Below, piece after piece: positions 54,867-64,000 of a stretch of 64,000 nucleotides of DNA (its first letter is position 1; each line of letters opens with the position of its first letter). The stretch comes from Beverwykella pulmonaria (lineage: Eukaryota > Ascomycota > Dothideomycetes > Pleosporales > Melanommataceae). Below the pieces are notes generated by a model. That model was not told the origin of the DNA. It did not search any database and saw only the letters and a program-made list of their open reading frames with translations. The DNA lies in the NCBI GenBank assembly GCA_001599595.1, contig BCHH01000003.1, positions 3,577,151-3,641,150 of the forward strand. The letters run 5' to 3'. The translations under genes and the position numbers were made by a program.

Positions 54867-57498
54867 ATGTACCTCCCACGAGGATTGATCGGCCACTTGT
54901 ACCAAAATTTAGTCAAACGCAATCACGCATACGCTTCGCCAGTACTGCTTCTCGTCGCCCTCGAACCCGACGCGCTCTGTGCTTGTCGCATCCTCACCGC
55001 GCTCCTAAAACGCGACTACATACCCCACAAGATCCACCCTGTTTCCGGATATGGCGACCTTGCTCGGGCAACAGAGAATCTGATACGTCCTATGCGGACT
55101 ACCGAAGGCGGAAGTGGCGGTGTCGTGGTGTGTCTGGGCGTTGGTGGTATGGTGGACATGGAAGAGTTACTGGGATTCGAGATTGGGGAAAATGGAGAAG
55201 GTGGGCCAGGAGGTGTCGAAGTCTGGCTCATGGATGCTCGAAGGCCTTGGAACTTGGCCAATGTGTTTGGCTCTTCTGTGGGCCCGGATCCCACAACTGG
55301 TGAAATTGTGCAAAGGTACCCTGGTGTGGATAAAGGACGGTTGACACAGTCATACCAGTCTGGGAGAGGAGGCATAATCGTCTTCGACGATGGTGATATT
55401 GAGGAAGAACTGGAACCCCAACGCGAAGCCTACTGTGCGCTTGAAGAAATGCCTGAAATTGGGGAGGATGACTTAGACGACGACTCAGACGATGGGGACT
55501 CAGACGCGCCGCCATCAGGGCAGGCACCCAAGAAGAGAAAGTCATGGGGTGAGGAGGGCGAATCAGATGAAGAAATGTCTGATGACGAGCGTCCCAGACA
55601 GAGGCGGAGAAGTAATTCGGTATGTTCATTTTGACATTGAACTAAAGCGCCAAGCCTGACGTTCCTAGGGGGGCTCAATACCATCTTCACCAGAAACAAG
55701 ACCAGCACGGCGTGGGCTTCTCGTAACCTCGAACGACCTCGGAGGATCTTCTGATTTTTCACGTTCAGACTCGCGCAGCCGATCGACATCACCAGCTGTA
55801 GCGGCACCAAAGGAAATATCGGTCAAGAGCCTGCGAAAGCAGCTTCTAGCCATGCGGAACAAGCATGCAAGCGTGCTTGATAAGTATTATGAACTCGGGG
55901 CATCGTATTCAGAACCTGTCTCATCCCTCGTTTACTCCTTGGCATCAGAATTAGGCCGAGAGGACAACGATCTCCTCTGGAATGCCATCGTCGGCGTTAG
56001 TAGTATGGAGCTCTACGGTCGAACAGGGAGCGGTATGGGAATTAACCCGCTGTCTGCAGCAGGAGGATCTGCAGGCTGGAATGGAGATCGAGGAGAGCGA
56101 ATTCGCTCCGTTCTACGAGATGAAGTTCGCCGCTTAAACCCCATCGATCTGAGAGACGTTGGCCGTGAAGCAAGTATGGGAGACGCAAGCGGTGTCATAC
56201 CAACCAGTGCTCGCTCAGCTACCGACAAGTCAATACGACTATCCCCAGAACCTCGATTCCTTCTTCTACGGCACTGGAGCTTGTATGAAAGCATGTTGCA
56301 CTCGCCCTACCTCTCAGCTCGTCTACACATATGGAGCGACAGTGGACGCCGAAGACTAGACAAACTTCTTGCAAAAATGGGTGTCAGTCTTACGCAATGT
56401 AAACAGAACTACACACATATGGACATGGAGCTTAAACGAGGGCTTCGAGAACGGCTATTGAAATTTGCGCCTGTGTACGGACTTGACGGCCTTGTTCCAC
56501 CACCCCCTCGAAGTGGAGACGCGAAAGATGGATGGGGCTTCGTCCGCTGTTGGGGGTGGAAAGCATGCTTATCTGCTATCGACGCGGGTGTAATCCTCGG
56601 AGCCATGCTCGAAGTTGGCGACGCAAAGTCTCTTAACACATCGAGCTTTGAGCCCTCAAATTTCGTCAGCACACACGACCGCTCCGAGATGGCGAACAGC
56701 AGCAACAATAACAACCAAGACATCAACGACCTCTCTTTACACGACCCCCAAGAGCACATCACCGCCCGCTTCTGGACAGCATACGACGCCCTAAACAACA
56801 TTGACCTTCTCGTCGAGCATATCCACACAGCTCAACACCTCCACCGAGCCATCCTCCGCACTGGCACGACCCTCATCGAAAAGAAGCAAATCCGCCACCT
56901 ACGCGCCTTCCGCATGGCTGTCGTAAAAGAAGGCCCTGATGTCCAACTCTTCACGCATCCCGGCGCGCTCACCAAACTCGCTCTCTGGGTCGCAGAAGCA
57001 ATCGTCGAGCTCAACGGCGTTAAATCAAAAAACAAAGGTTCGGAACTTGTCATGGCCGGTCTCGATGAAACAAGGGGTTTATACGTCGTCGTTGGTCTGG
57101 GCGGCGGTGGCGCATCTGAGAGCACAAAAGAACGCATAGCGAAGCGCGATGCACGTCAACAAGAGCGCGAGAAGAAGAAAGCTGCCAAAGAGAAGGAAAG
57201 GGAGAAGAAGCGGCAAGCCAGGATTCAACGGAATCTCGCTGCTGGGTTAGATGAAGATGAGGTCGAAGACGACACGGAGGAAGAAGACGAGGAAAGCGAT
57301 GATGATGCGAGTGATGACGAGCAAGATCAGTCAAGCGGATTTAGGAGGAATAGATTTGGGCATGCATTCCAGGAGGTGGTCCAGGAGACGAATGCTAGAG
57401 TGAGGATGGACAGTTTTGAAGCTTGCGTTATTGAGATTACGAAAGAGGATTTAAGTGGGTTTTTGGAGAGGCTGAGTATGAAGGCCGTTGTGGGATAG
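54867..57498 (+). CDS. CDC45: DNA replication initiation factor CDC45
   Basis: Exons 54867-55619 and 55669-57498 with a 49-bp phase-0 intron, 860 residues. The start MYLPRGLIGHLYQNLV is the family N-terminus, followed by VALEPDALCACRILTALLKR and YIPHKIHPVSGYGDL, the DHH/RecJ-like fold without catalytic metal ligands. Residues 200-250 form an acidic, disordered linker, as in all CDC45 proteins. The C-terminal half includes VSSLVYSLASELGREDNDLL, RFLLLRHWSLYESML and the late acidic/Lys-rich region before FGHAFQEVVQETNARV. Cdc45 joins Mcm2-7 and GINS in the CMG helicase at replication forks. Start taken at the conserved Met although the frame is open upstream. Nuclear. Confidence 0.95.
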
Positions 57499-57802
57499 CG
57501 TCTCGTCCATGTGTATTTATGCTCTTCTGTTTTGGCTGGATGGGAATGGTATGCATGGTATGATTTGTGTTTTGGATGGAAAGGCATGGCCTGTGGCGTT
57601 TGTACTTTTGTCTATAGTATGAGCGGTGATGATGTGGTGCTACTTAGGTATTTATAGCAAGCAATGGTGTTTCGTACATACGCAGATCTAAAAGCAAGGT
57701 TAAGTAGATGCCGTATTCATTTGTTGCTTATTTTCGTTCGTTTATCATTTTGTCCAAGCCAAAATAGATGTGGAAATTAATTAGTAGCTGCACTCCATCC
57801 AT
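57499..57802. other. Convergent intergenic region
   Basis: 304 bp between the 3' ends of CDC45 and the alpha-galactosidase; nothing recognised. Confidence 0.55.
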
Positions 57803-59446
57803 CTAGTTCTCCAACTGAACACCCCCCGGCACCGCAACGACCTGACTATCCAACTCCGTCCCACACTTCTTCACCAGCACAGCCTTACTCCCTTCCTCCA
57901 AACACAGCCCCTTCACCTTGTTTACCAAGTTCCCTTTCACACCATAACTCCAAACCTGGCTCTTATCGCTCCTATCACAAAACTCGAGTCCCACCTCCCC
58001 ATCACTAACACTCAGACACTTCCCCTCCGCAGCCAACGTGCTAACCAACCCAGACGCAGTGATCTGCCACACTTGTCCATCGTCACCATTACACGCTGCG
58101 AACTTCACAGATGTCGAACGGCGAGACGACGATGCGGTGAGACAATTCAGACTAAAAGTATTGAAGATCATGCCCGTGGGCGTGACATTCAATTTCGCCT
58201 CGCCGGAGAGGCGATAAATCGCCGTTTGTCTGGACCGTAGCTTGACGTTTATGTTGTTCCGCACATTACTCGTTTTTCCTGTCCAGAGGTCCTTTGCTTT
58301 ATAATTGCCGCCTGCATCGAGGCCGAGACGCTCGATAGGGATGGACGTCGAGTTTGTGTGGTTCCCACGGTTTAGTACGGTTACCAGGCGGTCGCCGTTC
58401 GCGAGGTTCTTCGTTAGCACGTCGAAGAAGCCGTTTTGGCTGACGAGAGTTGCTTGTTCGCAGAGCGCATCTTGGTCGACTGCGATGATGTCTTTGTTGG
58501 TTAGATATTCTATGTCTTCCTTTGTCAAGTCTGGGATCCACGCGCTAAGGATCAGCGGCGCGGAAAAGGAACTCCAGAGCGTAAAGTGCGTCTTCTTCTC
58601 ATCGAGACTGAGGTCCGGCCAATCCACGATTAGGAAATCGGGGTCGTTGAAAAACCCACAGGACTGGAAGCGGGATAGTCGTACCTCCATGCCGTAGTTG
58701 TTCATCATGCTCTCCCAGTGGCCACCAGGCTCAAAGGTGTTCTCAGGATTGTCGCCGTATACTTTGATGTCGTCGGAATGCCGTGCTAGCTCCCCGTTCT
58801 TGCGCACGTATTCCATAGTGCGGTACCAGTCTGTGTTGTTCTGATCGAGGTGGAAGTTCGGGCTGAAGTACGCGGGCGCTGACTGCGAGAAGATGAATGG
58901 TTTCTTGAGCTTGGTAGTGAGGATCTCATGCCAGAGCTCGTATCTATACTGGAACTCCTCGTAGTACGACCTCCCCTTTTGCAGATCTAAATGACACCCA
59001 TCGACTTTCACATAATCGACGCCCCACTTCTCAAACGTCTTCGCGTCGATTTCCTCATGGTCCTGCGAGCCAGGATACCATCCACACGTCATGTTCCCCG
59101 AGTTGGTGTAGATGCCGAAGTTGAAGCCGCGTGCGTGCAGGTATTCTCCCAGCCAGGGAAGGCCGTGCGGAAAGAGCGCAGGGTCCCATGCTAATTCGCC
59201 GGCGGCGTTGCGTTCTCGCAACGGCCAGCAGTCGTCTAGGTTGATATTGTTATAGCCAGCGGCGAGGAGGCCGTTGGAGTGCATGGCGTCGGCAGTTTTA
59301 GTGAAGAGAGTCTCGTTTAGGTTGCACATGAAGCGCGCCCAGTTGTTGAAGCCCATGGGTGGTGTGGGAGAGATTTTGGGGTCTTGGATGCTGGCGGAGG
59401 CTGTTGTCGCGAGGAAGGCGAGTAGTAGGGATGTGAGGGAAGCCAT
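57803..59446 (-). CDS. Secreted alpha-galactosidase, GH27 with ricin-type C-terminal module
   Basis: One exon, 547 residues. The signal peptide MASLTSLLLAFLATTASAS is followed by the GH27 barrel: PPMGFNNWARFMCNLN, NNINLDDCWPL, GIYTNSGNMTCGWYPGS and the nucleophile Asp149 in YVKVDGCH; the acid/base Asp lies in CGFFNDPDFL (near residue 268-270). The domain closes with RGNHTNSTS and RQTAIYRLSG. Residues from about 430 form a beta-trefoil-like region with QVWQIT, EGKCLSVSDG and SQVWSYG, as in fungal GH27 enzymes carrying a CBM13-type lectin module. The enzyme releases alpha-galactose from galactomannan and raffinose-type sugars outside the cell. The start was chosen at the signal peptide; the upstream open frame includes a TATA-like tttataag about 30 bp before the ATG. 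Confidence 0.94.
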   Translation of the reverse strand: MASLTSLLLAFLATTASASIQDPKISPTPPMGFNNWARFMCNLNETLFTKTADAMHSNGLLAAGYNNINLDDCWPLRERNAAGELAWDPALFPHGLPWLGEYLHARGFNFGIYTNSGNMTCGWYPGSQDHEEIDAKTFEKWGVDYVKVDGCHLDLQKGRSYYEEFQYRYELWHEILTTKLKKPFIFSQSAPAYFSPNFHLDQNNTDWYRTMEYVRKNGELARHSDDIKVYGDNPENTFEPGGHWESMMNNYGMEVRLSRFQSCGFFNDPDFLIVDWPDLSLDEKKTHFTLWSSFSAPLILSAWIPDLTKEDIEYLTNKDIIAVDQDALCEQATLVSQNGFFDVLTKNLANGDRLVTVLNRGNHTNSTSIPIERLGLDAGGNYKAKDLWTGKTSNVRNNINVKLRSRQTAIYRLSGEAKLNVTPTGMIFNTFSLNCLTASSSRRSTSVKFAACNGDDGQVWQITASGLVSTLAAEGKCLSVSDGEVGLEFCDRSDKSQVWSYGVKGNLVNKVKGLCLEEGSKAVLVKKCGTELDSQVVAVPGGVQLEN

Positions 59447-60450
59447 CGTGCCAACTGGGCTGAATGTGAATCGACTTATAAAATGCAAAGTTACTTGAAA
59501 GCAGGGAGATGCTCTCCGGAATCCCGATGCGGAGTCGGGATCGATGTTTCCAGCCAGTAAGCTGCCCAATTGAGCGGAGAGCGAGACAATCCACAAGAAG
59601 AGCGCCAGAACCAGAAAAAGGGAAAAACAAGTGGCAACCAGCATCTTCCTATATACGACGAACCCCGCCATTGTTATGTCATTTCCAATGCAACGATCCC
59701 TCCTCAGGGCCACTATCGAGAACGATCAAATTAGCCGGGAGAGCTAGCCTAGACCCAGCGGACGCGCTTCCTAGATTCACGTTGTAGCCTCACCTCCATT
59801 GCAACTTCGGGTCCAGAGAATGCACGTCAACTGTAACCATGCAATCTGGGGAGCTCAAGCATCGTGCATGGACCTGCAGGCCGTCGACCGGGTAGGCGAT
59901 ATTAAACTGATATGTGCATACGTGGTCTCTCCACGTCCTCACTGGGAAAGTGTACCAAGGTCGTATACAATATATAGTGATGGAATGGCGAGAGAGGTGA
60001 GGATTGTTGTAACAGTGAGGTTCCAATTGGTCTTCTTGGCACTGTATGTTCAAGAAGTTGAGGGTGAACGACACTCTAAGCGGTGTAGCATTGCTTTTGG
60101 AGCGTGCTTGATGGCCAAGAGGGCAAGTAAATTCTAAGCGATATACCCAATGACAACAGGGGAATTGAGGCTATCTCTCCGAAGCGGAGATGGACGACCA
60201 GCTCTGAAGAAATGGGTCGACTGTTGGACGTCCACCCTTGATTAGTCATCGTCTAATCACGCGGGGTTGTGGCGTCCTCAGCCACACTTGCCCCGCCCTG
60301 ATTTTCTTCCCCAATACTCCCATTCTTGCCCAGGCACAAACTCACTCTGACTCAACCAAAATCCTTCACGACTATAAAGTGCCGCCTACCGCAAGCTGTT
60401 TACTCGAAAGGCCATCTGTCCGCAAGAAAACTCAGGCAACACCACGCACC
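59447..60450. promoter_or_regulatory. Divergent promoter, alpha-galactosidase / CCDC124-like
   Basis: About 1 kb between divergent start codons. A TATA-like element on the minus strand (59,474-59,483) belongs to the alpha-galactosidase. The remaining ORFs are shadows. Carbon-source control of the GH27 gene is likely in general, but no defined site is shown. Confidence 0.45.
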
Positions 60451-61177
60451 ATGCCTCCGAGAAAGACCGCTGGAGAAGGCTCCAAGAAGGCGCAAGGCCA
60501 GGCTCGCAAGGCTGACGCCGCTGCACAAAAGCAGGCTGGAAAGGCCAGGCAAGCAGAAGCAGAGGAGGCAAAGGAATGGGAGAAGGGATCCAAGTCGAAT
60601 GCCAAGGCGTACGTTGCACTTCCCAATTTCCTCTGTCAACTTCATACTGACCATATCCAACAGTGAGGCAGCGGCCGAGAAAGCAAGAGAGGCTGCCCGG
60701 AAGAAGGCAGAGAAGGAAGCACTTCTGAAAGAAGAAGAAGCTGCGCTCCCCTCGAAACCAAAGGGTGCCGGTGCCAAAAAGGCAGAGAAGAAATTCGACA
60801 AAGCCCCGAAGCGCGGTATCGACGGCGCCCTCGGAGGGTTCGACGCTCCCTCAGCCCTCAACGCCAGCGGTATCGACAATGCGCTCGACGCGCTCGATCT
60901 CACTCACAACGTCGATGACAAGATCGACCGACATCCGGAAAGGAGATTCAAGGCTGCCTACACACAATATGAAGAGAGGAGACTCGAGGAGATGAAGGAT
61001 GAGAAGGGGCTCAGGAGGAATCAGAAAATCGACCAGATCAGAAAGGAGTTCGAGAAGCACCCCGACAATCCGTTCAACCAGGTATCTGCGACCTACGATA
61101 TGAAGAAGGAGGAGATAGTTGCCCTCAAGGAAGCCGAGCGACTGAAGAAGGAGAAGAGGCTGGGCGGTGCAAGCTAA
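60451..61177 (+). CDS. CCDC124: CCDC124/Lso2-like ribosome-associated protein
   Basis: Exons 60451-60608 and 60664-61177 (223 residues), with a 55-bp intron. The first 110 residues are an Ala/Lys/Glu-rich coiled coil (MPPRKTAGEGSKKAQG, EKAREAARKKAEKEAL). The C-terminal half carries the conserved family block: NALDALDLTHNVDDKIDRHP, RRFKAAYTQYEERRLEEMKD, then PDNPFNQVSATYDMKKEEI. Its relatives (human CCDC124, yeast Lso2, fission yeast Oxs1) bind the A site and intersubunit region of idle 80S ribosomes and help recovery from starvation; Oxs1 has also been linked to stress-responsive transcription. Length agrees with CCDC124 rather than the short yeast Lso2. Cytosolic. Confidence 0.9.
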
Positions 61178-62715
61178 ATGGGCATAGCGCATGGAGACGG
61201 TTGTGTCTCTGAGTATGAAAGCATTTTTGGTGTTCTGGGTAGAGAGTGACTTAGACGTGTTAATGGTTAAAGGGTTGGGGGTTGTTGGAACCAACGAAAC
61301 GCAGGTAGCCAAAGGCAGGTTCACGGGGTGCGGAGTAGTGTCATTTGACGTTCCAAGATTGCTTCAATCGAATTTGATACGGATCTGAAGTTGTTGACAA
61401 GCCAAGGAGACCTGGATTTCACAGCCACACCAATGTCTCACCGTTTGCGGAAAGAGAAATCTTTGCCTAAGGTTGAGGCTGCGAGCCAAGTCCGAGAGCC
61501 GGCCATGAGAGGAGTCCGACAGCTTACGTTGTGGCTGATATGCAGGCTTTTAGGTATATCTGCATGAAAATGACTGAAATGTTGGTGCGCCATACGAGGT
61601 GAAAGGATTGTGCTGTCGTTTATAGACTACGGGTCATTCACAAGTGAGATCTTACTCGGGTACATACCAACCATATCTCCACCTTTGGGCGCGCAAAGCG
61701 ATGGCAACAACACCTGGGTGCCATTTCTCTTCCTGCTGCCATGGCTCCTGGTAGCCGGTGACCTCTGATCAACTCCTGCACGCGTGCGATAAATAGTTGA
61801 TACCGCATATTCCACAATAAATATATGAGGTGGTACACAGATATACAGCCAGAGAAAAAAGGACAGACTTTGCCCTACCAAACCTTATCGTATCCGCCAG
61901 CAGGGCTTCCACACCCTCCGAGATGCTCTTGACAGACCTTTTTACCTCCTTGCCAACATCTATACCTACCCTTCAAAATCGGGAAGACCACGTTGAAGGA
62001 ATGCCGTCGCGCCGTGCTTGACCCGATCAAGCCATGCTAGGACACCGCTTTGGGTGTGAACCCCCCCTTTGGGCTTGGGGCAGCCTTGTCCAGAGCATCG
62101 GGTCATCGACGTTCGGGGCTCGCTTGCAACGCGCTGAGTTCCACGGCGACAATGAAGGCCGCCAAATGATACCATGAGATGCTTCTGTCGATATGAATAC
62201 AGACCCCAGCCATTCGTCTTAAGCGACGAGGCGGGCCAAGATTCGCTTTTCTGGATGATAGGCGCTACGCGGCTCGTTGTTTCTATGCGCAACGGTGGCT
62301 TCACGTGCTGATTGGCATCTGGCTTGGTGTTTGGACGCCAAAAATGAAAGGACTCCGACTCGGACATTGAGCACAGTTGGATGAGAGGCGCCGGGGGGCT
62401 GAAACGCGAGACACCTGTTGGTGAGTGGCTGTTTGGCTCCCGCTTCAGCGTACCTGCGTTTCATAAAACACACTTTTCCCGATCGGGAAACCCGTGGCAG
62501 GGATGGGCAGGGGTGGGCGCGGGGGCTCGCCATGGCTGCCATTCATGGACTGCTTGTGCTTTTGCTGCGCTGCGGCGAGCATCAGCGGACGGAGACTCAT
62601 ATTAATCATACCGCCCGGCCTTCACCATGGCTCCTCCACTCCACCTTCATTCGTTTGCTTCACCTAAGCACCCACACTCTTTGTCTGGTTTTTTTCCTCT
62701 TTCCTTTCCGCAATC
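61178..62715. other. Intergenic region, DFG5 upstream region
   Basis: 1.5 kb between CCDC124 and the GH76 gene. No ORF is convincing; the minus-strand ORF at 61,966-62,367 and a plus-strand one at 62,418-62,780 are incompatible with each other and lack motifs. The last 150 bp are C/T-rich, typical of a strong fungal leader. No RNA gene recognised. Confidence 0.5.
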
Positions 62716-64000
62716 ATGAGGTTTTCTTCTTCAGCAGGAGCTGTGCTCCTTTCCTTTGCAGCATGTGTGAGCGCGATTGACTTCAACCCCGACGACGAAG
62801 GTGCGCGGCCCCTGCGGCATGGTACAAGCGGCCAGAGCTGACACGTTGTAGCCTCGATCAAGAGCGTCACCTCCAAATATGCCTACGGCTTGATGTCCTT
62901 CTACAAAAACAATGCCACGGGCCTGCCCACAGAGGAGATTGGTATCTTCCCGAAGCCGCACTACTGGTGGGAAGCGGGCGCCGCCTGGGGTGGGCTGGTC
63001 GAATATACACAGTTCACCGGCGACGAGTCCTACGTGAAGACCCTCACCCAGGCCTTCACTGCCAATTACGGCCCCGCCAACGACATCATCCTGCCATGGC
63101 GAAGGGACCAACAGGTATGCCTCCAGCACCGCGGAGAGCCAACTGATACTAACGCTCTCGTGAAGGGTAACGACGATCAAGCCTTCTGGGCGTTCGCCCT
63201 CATGTCCGCTCTCGAGTACCAGTTCCCCGAGCCCGACGCGGCACCCGCGAAATACATCGACGTCGTGACCAACGCCTTCGAGAACATCGTCTCACGGTGG
63301 GATGACGCAACCTGCGGCGGAGGCTTGAAGTGGCAGATCTACCCCGAGAATGCGTATGGCTACAACTACAAGAACTCCATCTCCAACGGAGCCGTCTTTG
63401 CATTGGGCGCTCGCTTGGCTCGGTACACCGGAGAGCAGAAATATGCCGACTGGGCCGCGAAGCTGTACGATTGGTCTGTGAAGGTCGGCCTGGTCAGCAA
63501 GGACTTTGCCGTGTTCGATGGGACCGACGATACAACCAACTGCGCCAAAGTGGCCGACGAGACGGAGTGGACCTACAACGTTGGCGTCTTCCTACATGGC
63601 GCGGCTGTCATGTTCAACTACACCAAGGGCGACGAGAAGTGGAAGACGAGCACAACGGGCCTCCTCAACCACGCTAGCGTGTTCTTCAAGCCCTACGACA
63701 ATGCCACTGACATCATGTACGAGCGAGCCTGCGAGACGGGCGAAACGGGCCGGCACTGCAACTTGGATCAGCAGTCCTTCAAGGCATATCTTGCTCGCTT
63801 CATGGCAAAGACTGCCATCATGGCTCCTTTCACCAAAGACAAAGTGACGACCCTGTTGACCACGTCTGCCGTCGCCGCCGCCAAGGCTTGCTCTGGAGGT
63901 GCCGACGGTGTTTCATGCGGCAGCAAGTGGTACACTGGCGGCTGGGATGGAACGACTGGTGTTGGCCAGCAGCTGTCCGCTTTGGAGGTCACTCAGGCGC
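62716..64000 (+). CDS. DFG5: DFG5/DCW1-like GH76 cell-wall protein, 5' part
   Basis: Exons 62716-62800, 62852-63114 and 63166 to the window edge (about 394 residues visible); introns are about 51 bp. A signal peptide (MRFSSSAGAVLLSFAACVSA) is followed by the GH76 fold: YAYGLMSFYKNNATG, HYWWEAGAAWGGLVEYTQ, the catalytic Asp pair in GNDDQAFWAFALMS, CGGGLKWQIYPENAYGYNYK and TEWTYNVGVFLHGAA. Four Cys pairs suit an extracellular protein. Dfg5 and Dcw1 are GPI-anchored and are thought to transfer GPI glycoproteins to wall beta-glucan by acting on the GPI mannan core. The end of the gene, where a GPI signal is expected, lies outside the window. Confidence 0.93.

Noticed and set aside
61966..62780. 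ORFs in the DFG5 upstream region
   Set aside because: Mutually incompatible frames on both strands, no start context, no motif.
1..64000. Secondary-metabolite or other functional gene cluster
   Set aside because: The genes serve unrelated housekeeping roles on mixed strands; no synthase or cluster-type tailoring set is present.

Overview
The window is nuclear DNA of a filamentous ascomycete (Pezizomycotina; class not determinable from sequence alone). Genes are eukaryotic, mostly interrupted by short GT-AG introns of about 45-80 bp, and the recognisable proteins (a PARP-UBC fusion, a fungal AT-hook protein, a fungal aquaglyceroporin, GH27 and GH76 enzymes) are typical of that group. I saw no CRISPR array, tRNA, rRNA or insertion sequence. 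Exon boundaries below were worked out by eye from splice signals, reading phase and protein family continuity.

Left part (1-19 kb): the 3' part of an unrecognised Met-rich protein, an MFS transporter of the FLVCR/SLC49 type, an RraA-like lyase, the respiratory complex III hinge subunit QCR6, the mitochondrial i-AAA protease YME1, a PDK1/PKH-type kinase with a C-terminal PH-like domain, an unrecognised multi-exon gene, and a probable COG7 subunit of the Golgi tethering complex.

Middle part (19-47 kb): a 1205-residue protein joining a PARP-type ADP-ribosyltransferase domain to a UBE2Q-like ubiquitin-conjugating domain; the Holliday-junction resolvase YEN1 head to head with a large AT-hook protein; a tandem pair of small unrecognised paralogues with the same exon structure; a secreted aldose 1-epimerase with a GC-AG intron; an atypical zinc-finger protein; a cytosine-deaminase-like amidohydrolase; the SWI/SNF subunit SNF12; a poorly resolved stretch with two probable unrecognised genes; and a compact two-BIR protein.

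Right part (47-64 kb): mitochondrial CDP-DAG synthase TAM41, the GPI transamidase catalytic subunit GPI8, an OPT oligopeptide transporter, a 5'-truncated aquaglyceroporin directly behind it, replication factor CDC45, a secreted GH27 alpha-galactosidase, a CCDC124/Lso2-like ribosome factor, and the start of a DFG5/DCW1 GH76 cell-wall protein cut by the window edge.

The genes do not form one pathway. Genome-maintenance functions recur (YEN1, CDC45, BIR1, PARP-UBC, AT-hook protein, SNF12), as do GPI/cell-wall functions (GPI8, DFG5), but neighbours are on mixed strands and look like ordinary housekeeping order. The best candidates for undescribed biology are the PARP-UBC fusion, the tandem small-gene pair, the duplicated Cys motif at 43.6-43.9 kb and the unrecognised multi-exon genes.
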